Shown here piece after piece: positions 48,301-56,126 of a stretch of 64,000 nt of DNA (position 1 is the first letter of the stretch; every line of letters begins with the position of its first letter). A program made the position numbers and the translations under genes. The stretch covers positions 248,001-312,000 of the forward strand of contig JAOXRS010000120.1 in NCBI GenBank assembly GCA_025800385.1, given 5' to 3'. The notes below the pieces were generated by a model, which saw only the letters and a program-made list of their open reading frames with translations, was not told the DNA's origin and did no database searches. Origin of the DNA: Candidatus Albibeggiatoa sp. nov. NOAA. Its GTDB lineage: Bacteria; Pseudomonadota; Gammaproteobacteria; Beggiatoales; Beggiatoaceae.

Positions 48301-49793
48301 AAGATGCGACCACAGGACGTTTAACCTTGGACTCAACTTTAGACGGGGTGACGGAAAACACCTTGTTAACTCCGATTCGTGTTTCGCAAGCGTTGGCAGG
48401 TCAAACCGCAGGTGTATATGAAGCTGATGACGGTAGCATTATTGTGATTACGGATGCAGGCCGTGCTGTGACGTTGCAACCCGCGATTGAGAATCCACAA
48501 CAATTGCAAGAGACACTGACTGCAGGTGATTTAAGAGGCTTTAAGTCAAATACTGACGGTACGGTAAACATTTTAAGTAATACGGATTTGTACTTAAAAG
48601 TGCGTCCGAGCAAAACCACTGATATTACGGATTATCTCAAACCGTTGGGTTTTGAACCTGTACCAACTTTAGTCAATGGTCAAGTCAATGCTTTATTCCG
48701 TTATGTGCAAGCATTTCTGAATCAAAGCAATGAAGAACGTCGCCAGCAAATTTTCTACCCTGCAGCGGCCAATCAAGCGGAACTGAGAATTGCTATTGAA
48801 GCGATTCCAGGGGTCGTGGAAAATTCGGTGCGTTTTTATAACGATGGACGGGTGTCGTTGAAATTGGATAAACAGACCTTTTTCACTATGTTAGACCCAA
48901 CCATTACCCAAGGTTTAGCCAGTAGAGTGACACAATTGGTTTTAACTCCTGATGCCAATGGTGATGGTTCGGATGATGTGCGCATTACTTATCAAAACGG
49001 TGAAGAGCAGTTGTTATACGTTGTGCCAAACCCTGAGATTATTGGCGAATTGCAATTGTTGCCTGAGCTAGCAGATTTCACTGTGACTGCACTCAGTGCT
49101 AGTCAAACGTTATTTACTAACAATCTTGATAATTCACGCCGCTTGGTTTGGAATACAGCCAATTTGGTGGTAGATGAAGATACACCAACGTCTATGGATG
49201 AAAATAGTAACGGTAGTGTAGTGTTCACGGTAGGCTCTGGCCGTCAACTGTTCACTCAACCTGCATTCCAAGATGATGTGGCTTTTAATGCGGCAATGAC
49301 AACTTTATTCAATGCACAATCTGTGATTCCACAATTGGGTGTGGCGGGCAATATTAGTGCAACAATTAGTGAGACACAGCTGATTATTGTACGCCCTGCG
49401 ACTTTGTCTAATGTACTCAACCTCACAGATACAACACCGTTGGGCTTAACCAATATTGGTAATACTTTGCGCTGGGTATTCCGTGATGAGCTAGGAGTAA
49501 AACGGCAGCAATTCGCTTATCCTGCAGCTTATCAACCTGAGGCTTTATCTAGCTTCTTGGTGAATGCGGATACAGAAAGTGTGACGTTTAACAATAATGG
49601 ACAAGTCATTGTCGACACAGGTGCATTTACGTTTACAGGCGTATTCGATATGAATGTGCAACAAGCAGGTGTCGATCCTAGTGGCGGGATTCAATTCAGT
49701 CCTGTTGGTGATATAAATCAAGATGGTACATCCGATTACCAAGTGATTTATGCAGATGGCTTAGCGCAGTATATTTATACCGTCGCTGAGTAG
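42351..49793 (+). CDS. Giant exported protein: two beta-propellers, eight DUF11 domains, beta-helix-like and calcium-motif C-terminus
   Basis: A 2480-residue protein with a signal peptide (hydrophobic LLLLAMILLAMAW, cleavage near SQALS). Residues about 45-410 are lactonase/YVTN-type propeller repeats (AISPDQLHVYVTS, ISDDGRNAYVTG, ISPDSARVYVTA). Six DUF11 domains follow (about 413-1175; ITNSGPEEATAVQV, VTNVGPDTATN and the like), then a second propeller (about 1180-1540; VSPDGRFVYVAGF). Two more DUF11 domains span about 1543-1795. Residues about 1805-1930 have beta-helix-like repeats (GTISGSG, SGGTLSGTITNNG, NVTLASG). The last 550 residues are of unknown type and hold calcium-binding-style loops DANGDGSDD and DINQDGTSD. 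An AGGAGA site precedes the ATG. It is likely a cell-surface or released adhesin or scaffold; no sorting signal is visible at its end. A strong hairpin follows. Confidence 0.88.
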   Translation: MPKWIQPTGLQHLWLKLLLLAMILLAMAWNQPSQALSLVEAKFNGTTENNNGQTIDGLESATTVAISPDQLHVYVTSFNEGKISIFSRDTTTGQLTFITDVENNVGGVTGLSGAADIVISDDGRNAYVTGRLDDALLTFTRNPATGRLALLDVKRDNIDIDGLDGALSIAISPDSARVYVTALDDHAISVFDRNTLDGSLTLLATLKNGTNITQFSDPTNVIVSNDGVYIYAVSGLDNTIQIFQRSPAVGELGLIGTVANITGLRGGYDLAISPDNNFLYLASNTNPDNNKNDNANTNESALVVFTRNPDGTLTQLKTYKTGGDNITNLSGARNIAISEDGTDLFLTAVNDNAVLEFDRNTTTGLLTFREVTTNTSIAPDSLREPTGIAINSDGKFVYVTGVQSDAITVFTTLNANLAVTVVSNAPVGVNSSLTYDLTITNSGPEEATAVQVTNNIDADVTFVSATPSVGTCSQSAGNSQIIACSLGSLAKDATATIKIIVTTPTTVGDGTLTNVTSVSSGVLDSDTSNNSVTVNSTLQEVVATADLQLKVTTNADASSDVINTGSPLTYTFEVTNVGPDTATNQVLTANLPSGLTFVSADDRCSFETASRVLTCNLSGAVETSFITVETTAPSTVSSSVLTMTASVSADERDSDTSNNNVSKAISVGVLNIDLTVVDVVATPNSVSVGSQISITGNISNSGTTSASGVVLSTTLPAQFSLVDTAGCSENGNKVTCNLGSINNISPNNTKPFALTIQALQAALNQNLTFSVTANGTETNPADNSKTALVTATGQVSDVVVRIEETADPVVLGSTMTYNIIVTNNGPNVTGVTVSSDILGNNAAIGTISSSNGSCTSGFSFICTLEAIGVGQDATIGVDVTPTDLGTITLNTQAVTTTYDPTENSASEQTAVSNLSANLELQLTSLPEDSVLLDNALVYTATIQNNGPSQASNVVYQHTLPAGVELNSVNSTQGQQCTQADDVLTCALGPIANGSKADVYINVQPKTLGELTTRGTVNSDTSDSDASNNTVSLTTTVTQSTANLALTGSVIPESEVLIDNPISFLLNLQNLGEDSASNIVLSVPLPDELTFTPPATVVATQTQATLGTCSEQTDSHTIVCTLTGLAKDASADITLVTLPTQSKDFSVTASVTSSEFDSDATNNSVTLTKRVNSPSTLFPETPTENVANLQRPTAVLVSPDGRFVYVAGFASHSVLVFSRDSSTGSLTFRQSLVNNSQDSNGTVVLGITGASSLAFSPDAQFLYVTGFNDNALAVFRRNAVAGTLEFVEFFTDGNNGIDGLASAFDVEVTQNYVYVASVFDNAITIFQRNTESGQLNFVGMEQESVQLEQVVDLALSADQQYLYAVSPSSDSLLAYSINAETGALSLLQTFTEGVADTTGLDSVNSVVVSDDGTSMYVAADGANNSVSVYARNVSSGVLTFVQTIRDGDDSALGIPVDGLNGVYDVRVSPEGNYVYAAGTTDNAVAIFQRNRNDNGRLAFVDVLRDGVDGVNGIGGARALASSPRGAHIYVAGFFDNAIGLLRVASADLSVSMYDSEDPVQVGQTFNYTMTVTNTGPDRATNVNLVNTLPPNVEVVSVNPQRGGCTPNGNILDCQLGKLDKDETVGLTVVVTTTDIGTLNNQITVSADQVDPTENSLVETTNVLAVADLSIDSFTATPNPAVINVPTTYDISVRNNGTDRATNIVLTHSVESSLNVSSARILKQGNEEQDIPCQVQAPVITCNLPSLDAGAARQYQFSFIPTVADIIQPQITVSSDTLDNQEQNNTASLELVVRLNVIDDTYDNEGQTLTNYTISSTGAVIGGELGGAINNQGLISNATVQEGAVVSGGTLSGTITNNGTIQNVTLASGTTISGSGILQGTITGFASNPARIFGTIASGSILSNVIIGANTVLGDNVTLGSGVSFSSTAQIPAGLDLTNMLPSLLEPLGQLAAVDLRTDIVEGGISILEGINALPDFTSQKSNFIQDATTGRLTLDSTLDGVTENTLLTPIRVSQALAGQTAGVYEADDGSIIVITDAGRAVTLQPAIENPQQLQETLTAGDLRGFKSNTDGTVNILSNTDLYLKVRPSKTTDITDYLKPLGFEPVPTLVNGQVNALFRYVQAFLNQSNEERRQQIFYPAAANQAELRIAIEAIPGVVENSVRFYNDGRVSLKLDKQTFFTMLDPTITQGLASRVTQLVLTPDANGDGSDDVRITYQNGEEQLLYVVPNPEIIGELQLLPELADFTVTALSASQTLFTNNLDNSRRLVWNTANLVVDEDTPTSMDENSNGSVVFTVGSGRQLFTQPAFQDDVAFNAAMTTLFNAQSVIPQLGVAGNISATISETQLIIVRPATLSNVLNLTDTTPLGLTNIGNTLRWVFRDELGVKRQQFAYPAAYQPEALSSFLVNADTESVTFNNNGQVIVDTGAFTFTGVFDMNVQQAGVDPSGGIQFSPVGDINQDGTSDYQVIYADGLAQYIYTVAE

Positions 49794-49809
49794 TTTGTGT
49801 AACTAATAG

Positions 49810-49841
49810 GCAGGCTTTCATTGATGATAGTGAGAGCCTGC
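49810..49841 (+). terminator. Rho-independent terminator after the giant exported protein
   Basis: GCAGGCTTTCA (49810-49820) and TGAGAGCCTGC (49831-49841) form an 11-bp stem with one G-U pair and a 10-base loop, 17 bases after the stop, followed by TATTTATAT. Confidence 0.75.
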
Positions 49842-49938
49842 TATTTATATAGAACTTTGTTGAATATTAAAATTGTCATTAACTTAGCATTTTAAAAATA
49901 CTCAGTATTCTTGCCCTAATCACTTTTTGTGTCTTATC

Positions 49939-50895
49939 TTAACATTCCTGAGTTTGTGTCAACGGCTGCGTATTTAATCCGATCATTGCAAGCGCACCTA
50001 AAATGACTGCAAACCACAAAGTAGCAAACCGACAGATTAAGGTTGCAGCTAATGCGATTTCTTGAGAAACACCAAGGCTGACTAAGAAAATCAACATTGC
50101 GGCTTCAGTTCCTCCCAGTCCCCCCGGCATAAAGGACGCTGCACCAATAATAATACTCATCGCATAAATACCAATTGCTAGCATAGGGTTAATCTCTACT
50201 CCTAAATATTGCAGAATCAAATAAAATCCAATGCCTTCCGCTCCCCATGCAACTAAGCTTAATGCCAAGCCTCCATATAAAAACTTAAAGGTTAACAATC
50301 CACTAGCATGAGACAGTAGTTCAAAAATTTTATTGGCTAATTGGTCAAGTTTCTCGGGTAAATATTGATGCAAGATGGTTTGGATGGCTTGTAATAATCG
50401 TGGACGTTGCAACACAGTTAAAATGATAATCGCGACTAAGATCGGTGGAATCAGCCACTTTGCATAACTGGTAAATTGACTGAGTACTAAAGCTGACAAT
50501 AACACCATGGTTAATAAGTCAGATAGGCGTTCAATAAAATACATAGAAATGCTTTGTGGAAACGATACATTATGCGTATATAAAAATACGGAACGTACCA
50601 TTTCACCAACTTTACCGGGAGTCGTCGTAAATGCGAAACCAATTAAATAATAACGAAAGCTTTGTGTAACGGTCAGATTTTGGTGGGGTGTTGTTGTTAA
50701 ATACCACTGCCAACGTACAAAACGCAGCCCATAATTGACTAAAGATAAAGCTAAAACGATTAACCAACCAATCAGACCTAAACGTAATACAGCATCTAAT
50801 GTTTCCTCCCAGCCTACCCATAAGGTATAACCAAAATAGGCGAAGATCGCGAGGGCGGTAATGACAAGCGTGGTTTTAATGGGTAATTTATCCAT
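49939..50895 (-). CDS. UPF0104 / lysylphosphatidylglycerol synthase TM-region (flippase-like) protein
   Basis: A 318-residue polytopic membrane protein with about eight helices. Family signatures are LRFVRWQWYL, GFAFTTTPGKVGEMVRS, SMYFIERLSDLLTMV and SFMPGGLGGTEAAMLIFL. The family equals the flippase-like half of MprF, without the catalytic half; members flip or export lipid-linked molecules or are of unknown role. It is read from the ATG at 50895 and stands alone, with cmoB 170 nt upstream on the same strand. Confidence 0.88.
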   Translation of the reverse strand: MDKLPIKTTLVITALAIFAYFGYTLWVGWEETLDAVLRLGLIGWLIVLALSLVNYGLRFVRWQWYLTTTPHQNLTVTQSFRYYLIGFAFTTTPGKVGEMVRSVFLYTHNVSFPQSISMYFIERLSDLLTMVLLSALVLSQFTSYAKWLIPPILVAIIILTVLQRPRLLQAIQTILHQYLPEKLDQLANKIFELLSHASGLLTFKFLYGGLALSLVAWGAEGIGFYLILQYLGVEINPMLAIGIYAMSIIIGAASFMPGGLGGTEAAMLIFLVSLGVSQEIALAATLICRFATLWFAVILGALAMIGLNTQPLTQTQEC

Positions 50896-51068
50896 GAATC
50901 TCGTAGCATAAAATGTAAAAATATAATGCAGTATAACATGTTACATTTTTGTACTTAATTCAAAGTGTGTCATGGAAATAGATAAAATACCCTTGCAATA
51001 TATTGAGCGAACTGTTTTCTAATACTTTGATTAATCAAATTTAATTTGAGAATAACCTATTGCGCAAA

Positions 51069-52040
51069 TCAAATACGCTCAGCAATAAAAATAGCCCGTT
51101 TTGGTGCGGGATAACCTTCAATACTTAATGCGGGATTGTCTGGATCAAGAAAATCTTGCAATGAATTTAATGTCATCCATTCTGTTGTCCGTTGCTCTTT
51201 AATACTGGTAATATTTTCATCGACTAGACGCACATTACCAAACCCACAACGTTGCAACCAAGATTCTAACGTAAGACAAGATGGAATAAACCATACATTA
51301 CGCATATTGGCATAACGCCCTTTAGGTACAAGCGAATAGCCTAGCTCACCATCAACCACTAAGGTTTCTAAAATCAATTCGCCACCTTGTCGTAAACAAC
51401 CTCGTAATTCGAGTAAATGATCGATTGGGGAACGACGATGATATAAAACCCCCATTGAAAACACGCTGTCGAATTTTTGCAGTTGTGGCGGGACATGCTC
51501 AATACCTATCGGCAATACGGCAACAGGGTGCTGACCTGTAAAGTGCTGAATAGCTTGAAATTGCACAATGCTTAACAAAGTAGGATCAATGCCAACCACC
51601 AATTTTGCTCCTGCTCCCAACATCCGCCAACAATGATAGCCACTACCACAACCAACATCTAATACAACACGATCAGTTAAATCAGCAAGATGTGGTTGAA
51701 CTCGCTGCCACTTCCAATCCGAACGCCATTCTGTATCAATAAAAATATCATGAACTTGGTAAGGGCCTTTGCGCCATGGATGCAGTTTTTTCAATAAAGC
51801 TGTTAACTGTTCACGGGTTTTAGTATCACAATCTTGCGTTTCACCAACTCGTATCGTATCGGTATTGAAATCAATCGAACTGGCATTTAACTGAGGCAAA
51901 GCCGCTAAAATATTAAGCCATTCAGGTAAGTGCCCATGACGTGTAGGATTTAAAGCGGACTCGACTTGAGGCTGTAATGTGTCTAGCCATTGGCTTAAGC
52001 CTGCTTGCTGCATGAGCTGAAAAAAAGCGTGGTAATTCAT
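51069..52040 (-). CDS. cmoB: tRNA 5-carboxymethoxyuridine(34) synthase CmoB
   Basis: A 323-residue SAM-family enzyme. It transfers the carboxymethyl group of carboxy-SAM (made by CmoA) to 5-hydroxyuridine at tRNA position 34. Family stretches include LHPWRKGPYQVHDIFIDTEW RSDWKW, the nucleotide site VLDVGCGSGYHCWRMLGAGA, SMGVLYHRRSPIDHLLEL and the late NVWFIPSCLTLESWLQRCGF. Length is that of E. coli CmoB. cmoA is not adjacent. The unknown gene upstream ends two bases before this start, so their translation is probably coupled. Confidence 0.95.
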   Translation of the reverse strand: MNYHAFFQLMQQAGLSQWLDTLQPQVESALNPTRHGHLPEWLNILAALPQLNASSIDFNTDTIRVGETQDCDTKTREQLTALLKKLHPWRKGPYQVHDIFIDTEWRSDWKWQRVQPHLADLTDRVVLDVGCGSGYHCWRMLGAGAKLVVGIDPTLLSIVQFQAIQHFTGQHPVAVLPIGIEHVPPQLQKFDSVFSMGVLYHRRSPIDHLLELRGCLRQGGELILETLVVDGELGYSLVPKGRYANMRNVWFIPSCLTLESWLQRCGFGNVRLVDENITSIKEQRTTEWMTLNSLQDFLDPDNPALSIEGYPAPKRAIFIAERI

Positions 52041-52042
52041 TC

Positions 52043-52597
52043 TTATTGCGGTTTCTGGTCAAAAATTTCAGGTAAATATGGATGCTCATTAATATCTAGT
52101 GAAGCAACATTGAAGCTGATATTAAGGGCTTGGCAATGAATATCCGTTTTCACAACAAAGCGTGGATCATCAGAAAAGAGGCTTTGCTTGCGTTCATACA
52201 TCATATCAAATACGGGTTTGACTTTTCTTTTATGTAAAATCGTCTGCTCCATTGATAAGCCATATGTATTAAATGGGCTGACTACTGCGCTAAATAGTTT
52301 TTTGCTAGCCTCTTCGTAAGGCAAAAAGGCTAAATTCCAAAAAAAAGCCACTTGTTCTAATGCTTCTTGAGCCGCGCTATCTTTTTCTATTTCAGATAAT
52401 TCTGATGCAAAAATCATCTCTGTGAGTGGTTTTGCATATTCCAGCAATAAATCTGATAATTTTGTCTTATAGCCTACAGCTTGGCTGGAAATCGCATGTA
52501 GGCCAGCACTCTCTTGTACTTCGGTTGCCATTGCAGCTAAGCGTTGCTTATGTGTTGACCTTTTTTTTGTCGCTTTCAGCTTTTTAGATTTTTTCAT
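52043..52597 (-). CDS. Unknown protein coupled to cmoB
   Basis: I do not recognise this 184-residue protein. From the ATG at 52597 the first 20 residues are strongly basic (KKSKKLKATKKRSTHKQR), then the chain is mixed helical (LSDLLLEYAKPLTEMIF, QEALEQVAFFWNLAFLPYEEA), with a more extended end (DPRFVVKTDIHCQALNISFN). The frame is open 17 codons further upstream without a better start. No signal peptide or helix for membrane insertion follows the ATG. The basic tail could bind nucleic acid or ribosomes, and the 2-nt gap to cmoB hints at tRNA or translation, but that is inference only. Confidence 0.7.
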   Translation of the reverse strand: MKKSKKLKATKKRSTHKQRLAAMATEVQESAGLHAISSQAVGYKTKLSDLLLEYAKPLTEMIFASELSEIEKDSAAQEALEQVAFFWNLAFLPYEEASKKLFSAVVSPFNTYGLSMEQTILHKRKVKPVFDMMYERKQSLFSDDPRFVVKTDIHCQALNISFNVASLDINEHPYLPEIFDQKPQ

Positions 52598-52721
52598 ATT
52601 AAAGGCAGCATGTATTGATACTGAAATCAAGTAAATAGAAAATATCACTGTTTTACCATGAAATTAAGCATCGGTGCAAATACTGAATCAAGATTTTTAT
52701 CGAAAACAGGCTTTTAAACAC

Positions 52722-52750
52722 TTGTCTTTCTCCTAAAAATTGAATAGAAT
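52722..52750 (+). promoter_or_regulatory. Sigma-70 promoter of rplU-rpmA
   Basis: TTGTCT (52722-52727) and TAGAAT (52745-52750) are separated by exactly 17 bases, about 43 bases before the rplU start. This is the best-fitting promoter seen in the window. Confidence 0.6.
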
Positions 52751-52792
52751 TGCTCGTTTCATTTTAAATGAGTCAGTGTGGAGAAGCTCAAC

Positions 52793-53104
52793 ATGTATGC
52801 TGTTATTAAAACAGGGGGCAAGCAATATAAAGTTGCTGAAGGCGATGTACTCCAAATTGAAAAGCTTGAAGCAAACGAAGGCGACACAGTTGATTTCAAT
52901 GAAGTATTGATGATTACTGATGGCGAAAACACTAAAGTAGGTGCGCCAGTTCTTGAAGGCACGAAAGTAACAGCAACTGTTGAAGGTCAAATTCGTGGCA
53001 AGAAAGTGAAAATCATTAAATTCAGAAGACGTAAGCACCATCGTAAACAAATGGGTCATCGTCAATATTTAACTGAAGTTAAAATTACTGGTATTCAAGC
53101 TTAA
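52793..53104 (+). CDS. rplU: 50S ribosomal protein L21
   Basis: A 103-residue ribosomal protein. [14 protein letters not shown] is the standard N-terminus and [15 protein letters not shown] is the 23S rRNA-binding part. Start is the ATG at 52793 behind a GGAGAAG site; a further in-frame upstream codon (52778) is not needed. rpmA follows 13 nt later, the standard rplU-rpmA operon. In many gammaproteobacteria obgE comes next, but here convergent tolB does. Confidence 0.98.
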   Translation: MYAVIKTGGKQYKVAEGDVLQIEKLEANEGDTVDFNEVLMITDGENTKVGAPVLEGTKVTATVEGQIRGKKVKIIKFRRRKHHRKQMGHRQYLTEVKITGIQA

Positions 53105-53117
53105 TAAGGAATTACTC

Positions 53118-53387
53118 ATGGCACATAAGAAAGCTGGCGGTAGTAGTCGTAACGGTCGCGATTCTGAGTCTAAACGACTAGGTGTTAAACGTTTCGGTGG
53201 TCAAGAAGTACTTTCTGGTAACATTCTTGTTCGTCAACGTGGCACGCGTTTCCACCCAGGAACAAATGTAGGCATCGGTAAAGACGATACTTTATTTGCA
53301 AAAGCGAACGGCACAGTTATTTTTGAAACTAAAGGCCCTAAAAACCGTAAATTTGTAAGCGTGGTTCCAGCACAAGCTGCAGCTTAA
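53118..53387 (+). CDS. rpmA: 50S ribosomal protein L27
   Basis: An 89-residue protein with the exact L27 start [29 protein letters not shown] and end part [11 protein letters not shown]27 reaches the peptidyl-transferase centre of the 50S subunit. An AAGGA site in the 13-nt gap after rplU sets the start. obgE is not downstream. Confidence 0.98.
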   Translation: MAHKKAGGSSRNGRDSESKRLGVKRFGGQEVLSGNILVRQRGTRFHPGTNVGIGKDDTLFAKANGTVIFETKGPKNRKFVSVVPAQAAA

Positions 53388-53398
53388 TGGCTTGCCTG

Positions 53399-53460
53399 AA
53401 CGCAGTAGGAAGTAAAATAAAAGTAGTAACAGTATGGGTGTTTTATTTCCTTGTTGCGTT
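53399..53460. terminator. Long imperfect hairpin between convergent rpmA and tolB
   Basis: AACGCA (53399-53404), AGGAA and ATAAAA on the left pair with TTTTAT, TTCCT and TGCGTT (to 53460) on the right, starting 12 bases after the rpmA stop. A short T run and TTAAGG follow. Likely the operon terminator. Confidence 0.55.
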
Positions 53461-53628
53461 TTAAGGCCATTGTAAATTGTTGCCAATATTCTAACGGCAA
53501 CTTATTACTCCCCTTTATATTCATACCTTCAAATCTATCATTTCCTATCAATCTGATTCTTTTGTCTTTGTTTAAGTATATCGGTTCTAGCAATCTTGAT
53601 ACTATGCAAAGCTGCTAAAACCCTAATC

Positions 53629-54900
53629 TTATTTAAGCGGTGACCATGCGGGTTCTCGTACTTCACGTCCTGCTGCGACAGCCAATCGTTGTTGTACTTT
53701 TCCATCGACAGAAACGGCGGCTAATTCAGAACCTGTTGCATATAAAATCATGCTGCCATTGGGTGCAAAGCTTGGGGACTCATCTAATGTAGTGCGGGTA
53801 AGGGCATTGACTTGGCCACTGGGTAAATGTAATAACGCGATTTGATAGCCTTTACCATTGTTATGCAATAAAGCCAACTTTTGACCATCAGGTGAAAACC
53901 GTGCTCGAGCATTATAGCGACCGATGTAAGTCACTCGCTGCGCTTTACCACCATAAGCTGACACATGATAAATCTGTGGCGCACCACTACGATCCGAAGT
54001 AAACACTAAAGACTTACCATCTGGAGACCATTCAGGTTCTGTATCAATCGCAGGATTATTGGTGATGCGGGTCAAACTACGGCCAGCTAAATTAATAATA
54101 TAAATTTCTGGGTTACCATCTTTAGATAAAGATAATGCAATGCGCCCCCCATCTGGTGACCATGCAGGCGCAGAATTGATACCTTTATAATTGGATAATA
54201 ATTGACGTTTACCTGAGCGAATATTTTGGATATAAACCGCGGTACGTTTGTTTTCCATTGAGACATAAGCCACTCGAGTCGCATCAGGTGACCATGTGGG
54301 CGAGAAAATCGGCTCGGAAGACTTCAGCATGATACGTGGATTTTGCCCATCCGCATCGGCAACATTAAGTTGATATTGCTTACTCTCACCTCGACCCTGT
54401 ACCGTCACATAAATCACACGCGTGCTAAAAATACCTTTTTCACCTGTTAAGGTTTCATAGATCACATCACTGATTTTATGTGCAACTTGTCGCAAAGTTT
54501 GGACATTGGCTTGATAACTATAACCGATCAATGATTTAGTGCCGAACGTATCCAATAATTGAAAACGCACGGTAAATCCTGTTGCACTGTTGCCTGAAAT
54601 ACTCCCAATTACGAAATGCGGCATTGCAATTTGTTGCCATGTAGGGAAATTAACTTGACCGATTTGGCTAGGCTGTTCGGGTAATTGATTGACAGGCATC
54701 ACAGCAAAGCGACCTGTACGGTGTAAATTTGCTGCAATGATTTTGGGTACATTTTGCGGTAATTTTGAACCTGTTTGATTGGCAAAAGGCACAATGGCAA
54801 TGGGTTGGCCGCCTGTATTACCACCGACAATATCAATATTTAAGGTGGCAGAAACGGAAGAAGTAAAACAAATAAGTAATAAAAATATCCAGTTTTGCAT
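53629..54900 (-). CDS. tolB: Tol-Pal system protein TolB
   Basis: A 423-residue periplasmic protein with a signal peptide (IFLLLICFTSSVSA). The N-terminal domain (about 20-160) contains IAIVPFANQTG, and the C-terminal six-bladed propeller repeats WSPDGxxxA-type blades (APAWSPDGGRIALS, EPEWSPDGKSLVFTSDRSG, ARFSPDGQKLALL). It links TolA and Pal across the periplasm in outer-membrane constriction. It begins 2 nt after the tolA stop. Pal, normally directly downstream, is missing; the next 240 bases lack any gene and then rpmA converges. Confidence 0.97.
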   Translation of the reverse strand: MQNWIFLLLICFTSSVSATLNIDIVGGNTGGQPIAIVPFANQTGSKLPQNVPKIIAANLHRTGRFAVMPVNQLPEQPSQIGQVNFPTWQQIAMPHFVIGSISGNSATGFTVRFQLLDTFGTKSLIGYSYQANVQTLRQVAHKISDVIYETLTGEKGIFSTRVIYVTVQGRGESKQYQLNVADADGQNPRIMLKSSEPIFSPTWSPDATRVAYVSMENKRTAVYIQNIRSGKRQLLSNYKGINSAPAWSPDGGRIALSLSKDGNPEIYIINLAGRSLTRITNNPAIDTEPEWSPDGKSLVFTSDRSGAPQIYHVSAYGGKAQRVTYIGRYNARARFSPDGQKLALLHNNGKGYQIALLHLPSGQVNALTRTTLDESPSFAPNGSMILYATGSELAAVSVDGKVQQRLAVAAGREVREPAWSPLK

Positions 54901-54902
54901 AG

Positions 54903-55937
54903 TTATTGAGGTCTGAAGGTGAAAGTGAAGCTTTTGAAGCGATCATATAAATCTTTAGGAATAGGCAGCGGAGAGGCTTTATAAACTGCACTAACTGCTG
55001 AACTATCAAATGCCGCATGACCACTACTTGCTGCAACCCGTGCATGTGTGACTGCACCATCTGGGGTGAGTTTAACCAAAATACGACATGTTAAATCTAA
55101 TGATGTATGAGCGGGACGCTGCCAATTTTGTTGTACACGTTGGCGAATAATGCCGATAATACGAGCAACTCTTTGATCTTGCGCGGCCTTACGTTTGGCA
55201 TCTAGTTGACGCTTTATTTCAGCTTCTCTTGCCGCTTGGCGTTGGCGTGCAGCTTGTTTTTGACGTTCAATTTCGGCTTTTTTAGCCGCTTCTTTGCGTT
55301 TACGTTCGAGTTCAGCTTGTCTTTTAGCAGCTTGCTGGCGTTCTAATTCTTTTTGTTTCGCAATTTTGGCCTGACGTTCTTTTTCCTTACGCAGTTTTTC
55401 AGCCGCTTTACGTTTTTCCTCTGCTTTCCTTTTTGCTTCCGCTTTGCGCTTGGCTTCTTGCTGTCTCTTTCTTTCTTGTTCTAGGCGTTTGCGTTTTTCT
55501 TCGGCTTTTCTAGCCTGTTCTTTAAGCTCGGCCTGTTGTTGACGTAATTTTGCCAATCGTTGTTTTTCCTGCTGACGCTGTTGTTCTAAACGTTGTCGCT
55601 CTAGTTCTAATTGTTTAAGGCGTTCCAGTTCCTTGGCTTTTTCTTGTTCTAAACGAATTTTTTCTAAGCGTTGTTCTTCTTTTTTCAGTTCTGCATAGCG
55701 AATCGCAGCTAAACGTTGTTGTTCTGCCCATTGTGCTTGTAACTCTTCTTGCAGTGCAACGGCTTTGGTTGAACCGAGTTTGGCGAGTAATTTAGACTCA
55801 TCAATGGCAACCGCATCAATGACTTCATATTGTGTGGTTTCAACAGCGGGCTGCTGCTTCAGATTTAACAGTAATGCTAAAGCTAAAACGGCATGGAATA
55901 ATAGCGATGCGATAATGGCCAGAAAGTTTTCATACAT
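54903..55937 (-). CDS. tolA: Tol-Pal system protein TolA
   Basis: A 344-residue protein with an N-terminal membrane helix (about 8-25, IIASLLFHAVLALALLLN) that would contact TolQ and TolR. A long Lys/Glu/Ala/Gln/Arg-rich helix (about 60-255) spans the periplasm. The C-terminal TolA/TonB-type domain (about 258-344) has RVQQNWQRP, CRILVKLTPDGAV and PKDLYDRFKSFTFTFRP. It is coupled to tolB with a 2-nt gap. No tolQ or tolR lies upstream; nagZ is there instead, 190 nt away. Confidence 0.95.
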   Translation of the reverse strand: MYENFLAIIASLLFHAVLALALLLNLKQQPAVETTQYEVIDAVAIDESKLLAKLGSTKAVALQEELQAQWAEQQRLAAIRYAELKKEEQRLEKIRLEQEKAKELERLKQLELERQRLEQQRQQEKQRLAKLRQQQAELKEQARKAEEKRKRLEQERKRQQEAKRKAEAKRKAEEKRKAAEKLRKEKERQAKIAKQKELERQQAAKRQAELERKRKEAAKKAEIERQKQAARQRQAAREAEIKRQLDAKRKAAQDQRVARIIGIIRQRVQQNWQRPAHTSLDLTCRILVKLTPDGAVTHARVAASSGHAAFDSSAVSAVYKASPLPIPKDLYDRFKSFTFTFRPQ

Positions 55938-56126
55938 GAGTGTGACTCATAAGCAGTGAAAGGCGTTCAATCTATCAACGCAAAATCTTGACCAGACTTT
56001 GAGATTAAATAGTGAACCGAGTCATTTAAATTATAGCAATAAGCAAAGATAACTCAACTTTAGCTGATTTGGCTAGCAATTTATTCATGTAAAGCTTGTT
56101 TGGAAAACTTGGCTAGACACAATTTT

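Noticed and set aside
42728-49742. Many minus-strand ORFs of 60-170 codons inside the giant gene
   Set aside because: All lie antisense to a continuous 2480-codon frame with clear domain structure. They reflect its low stop density on the other strand.
53384-53593. Small minus-strand ORFs between rpmA and tolB as a candidate pal gene
   Set aside because: They have no signal peptide, lipobox or OmpA-like sequence and lie over the terminator hairpin.
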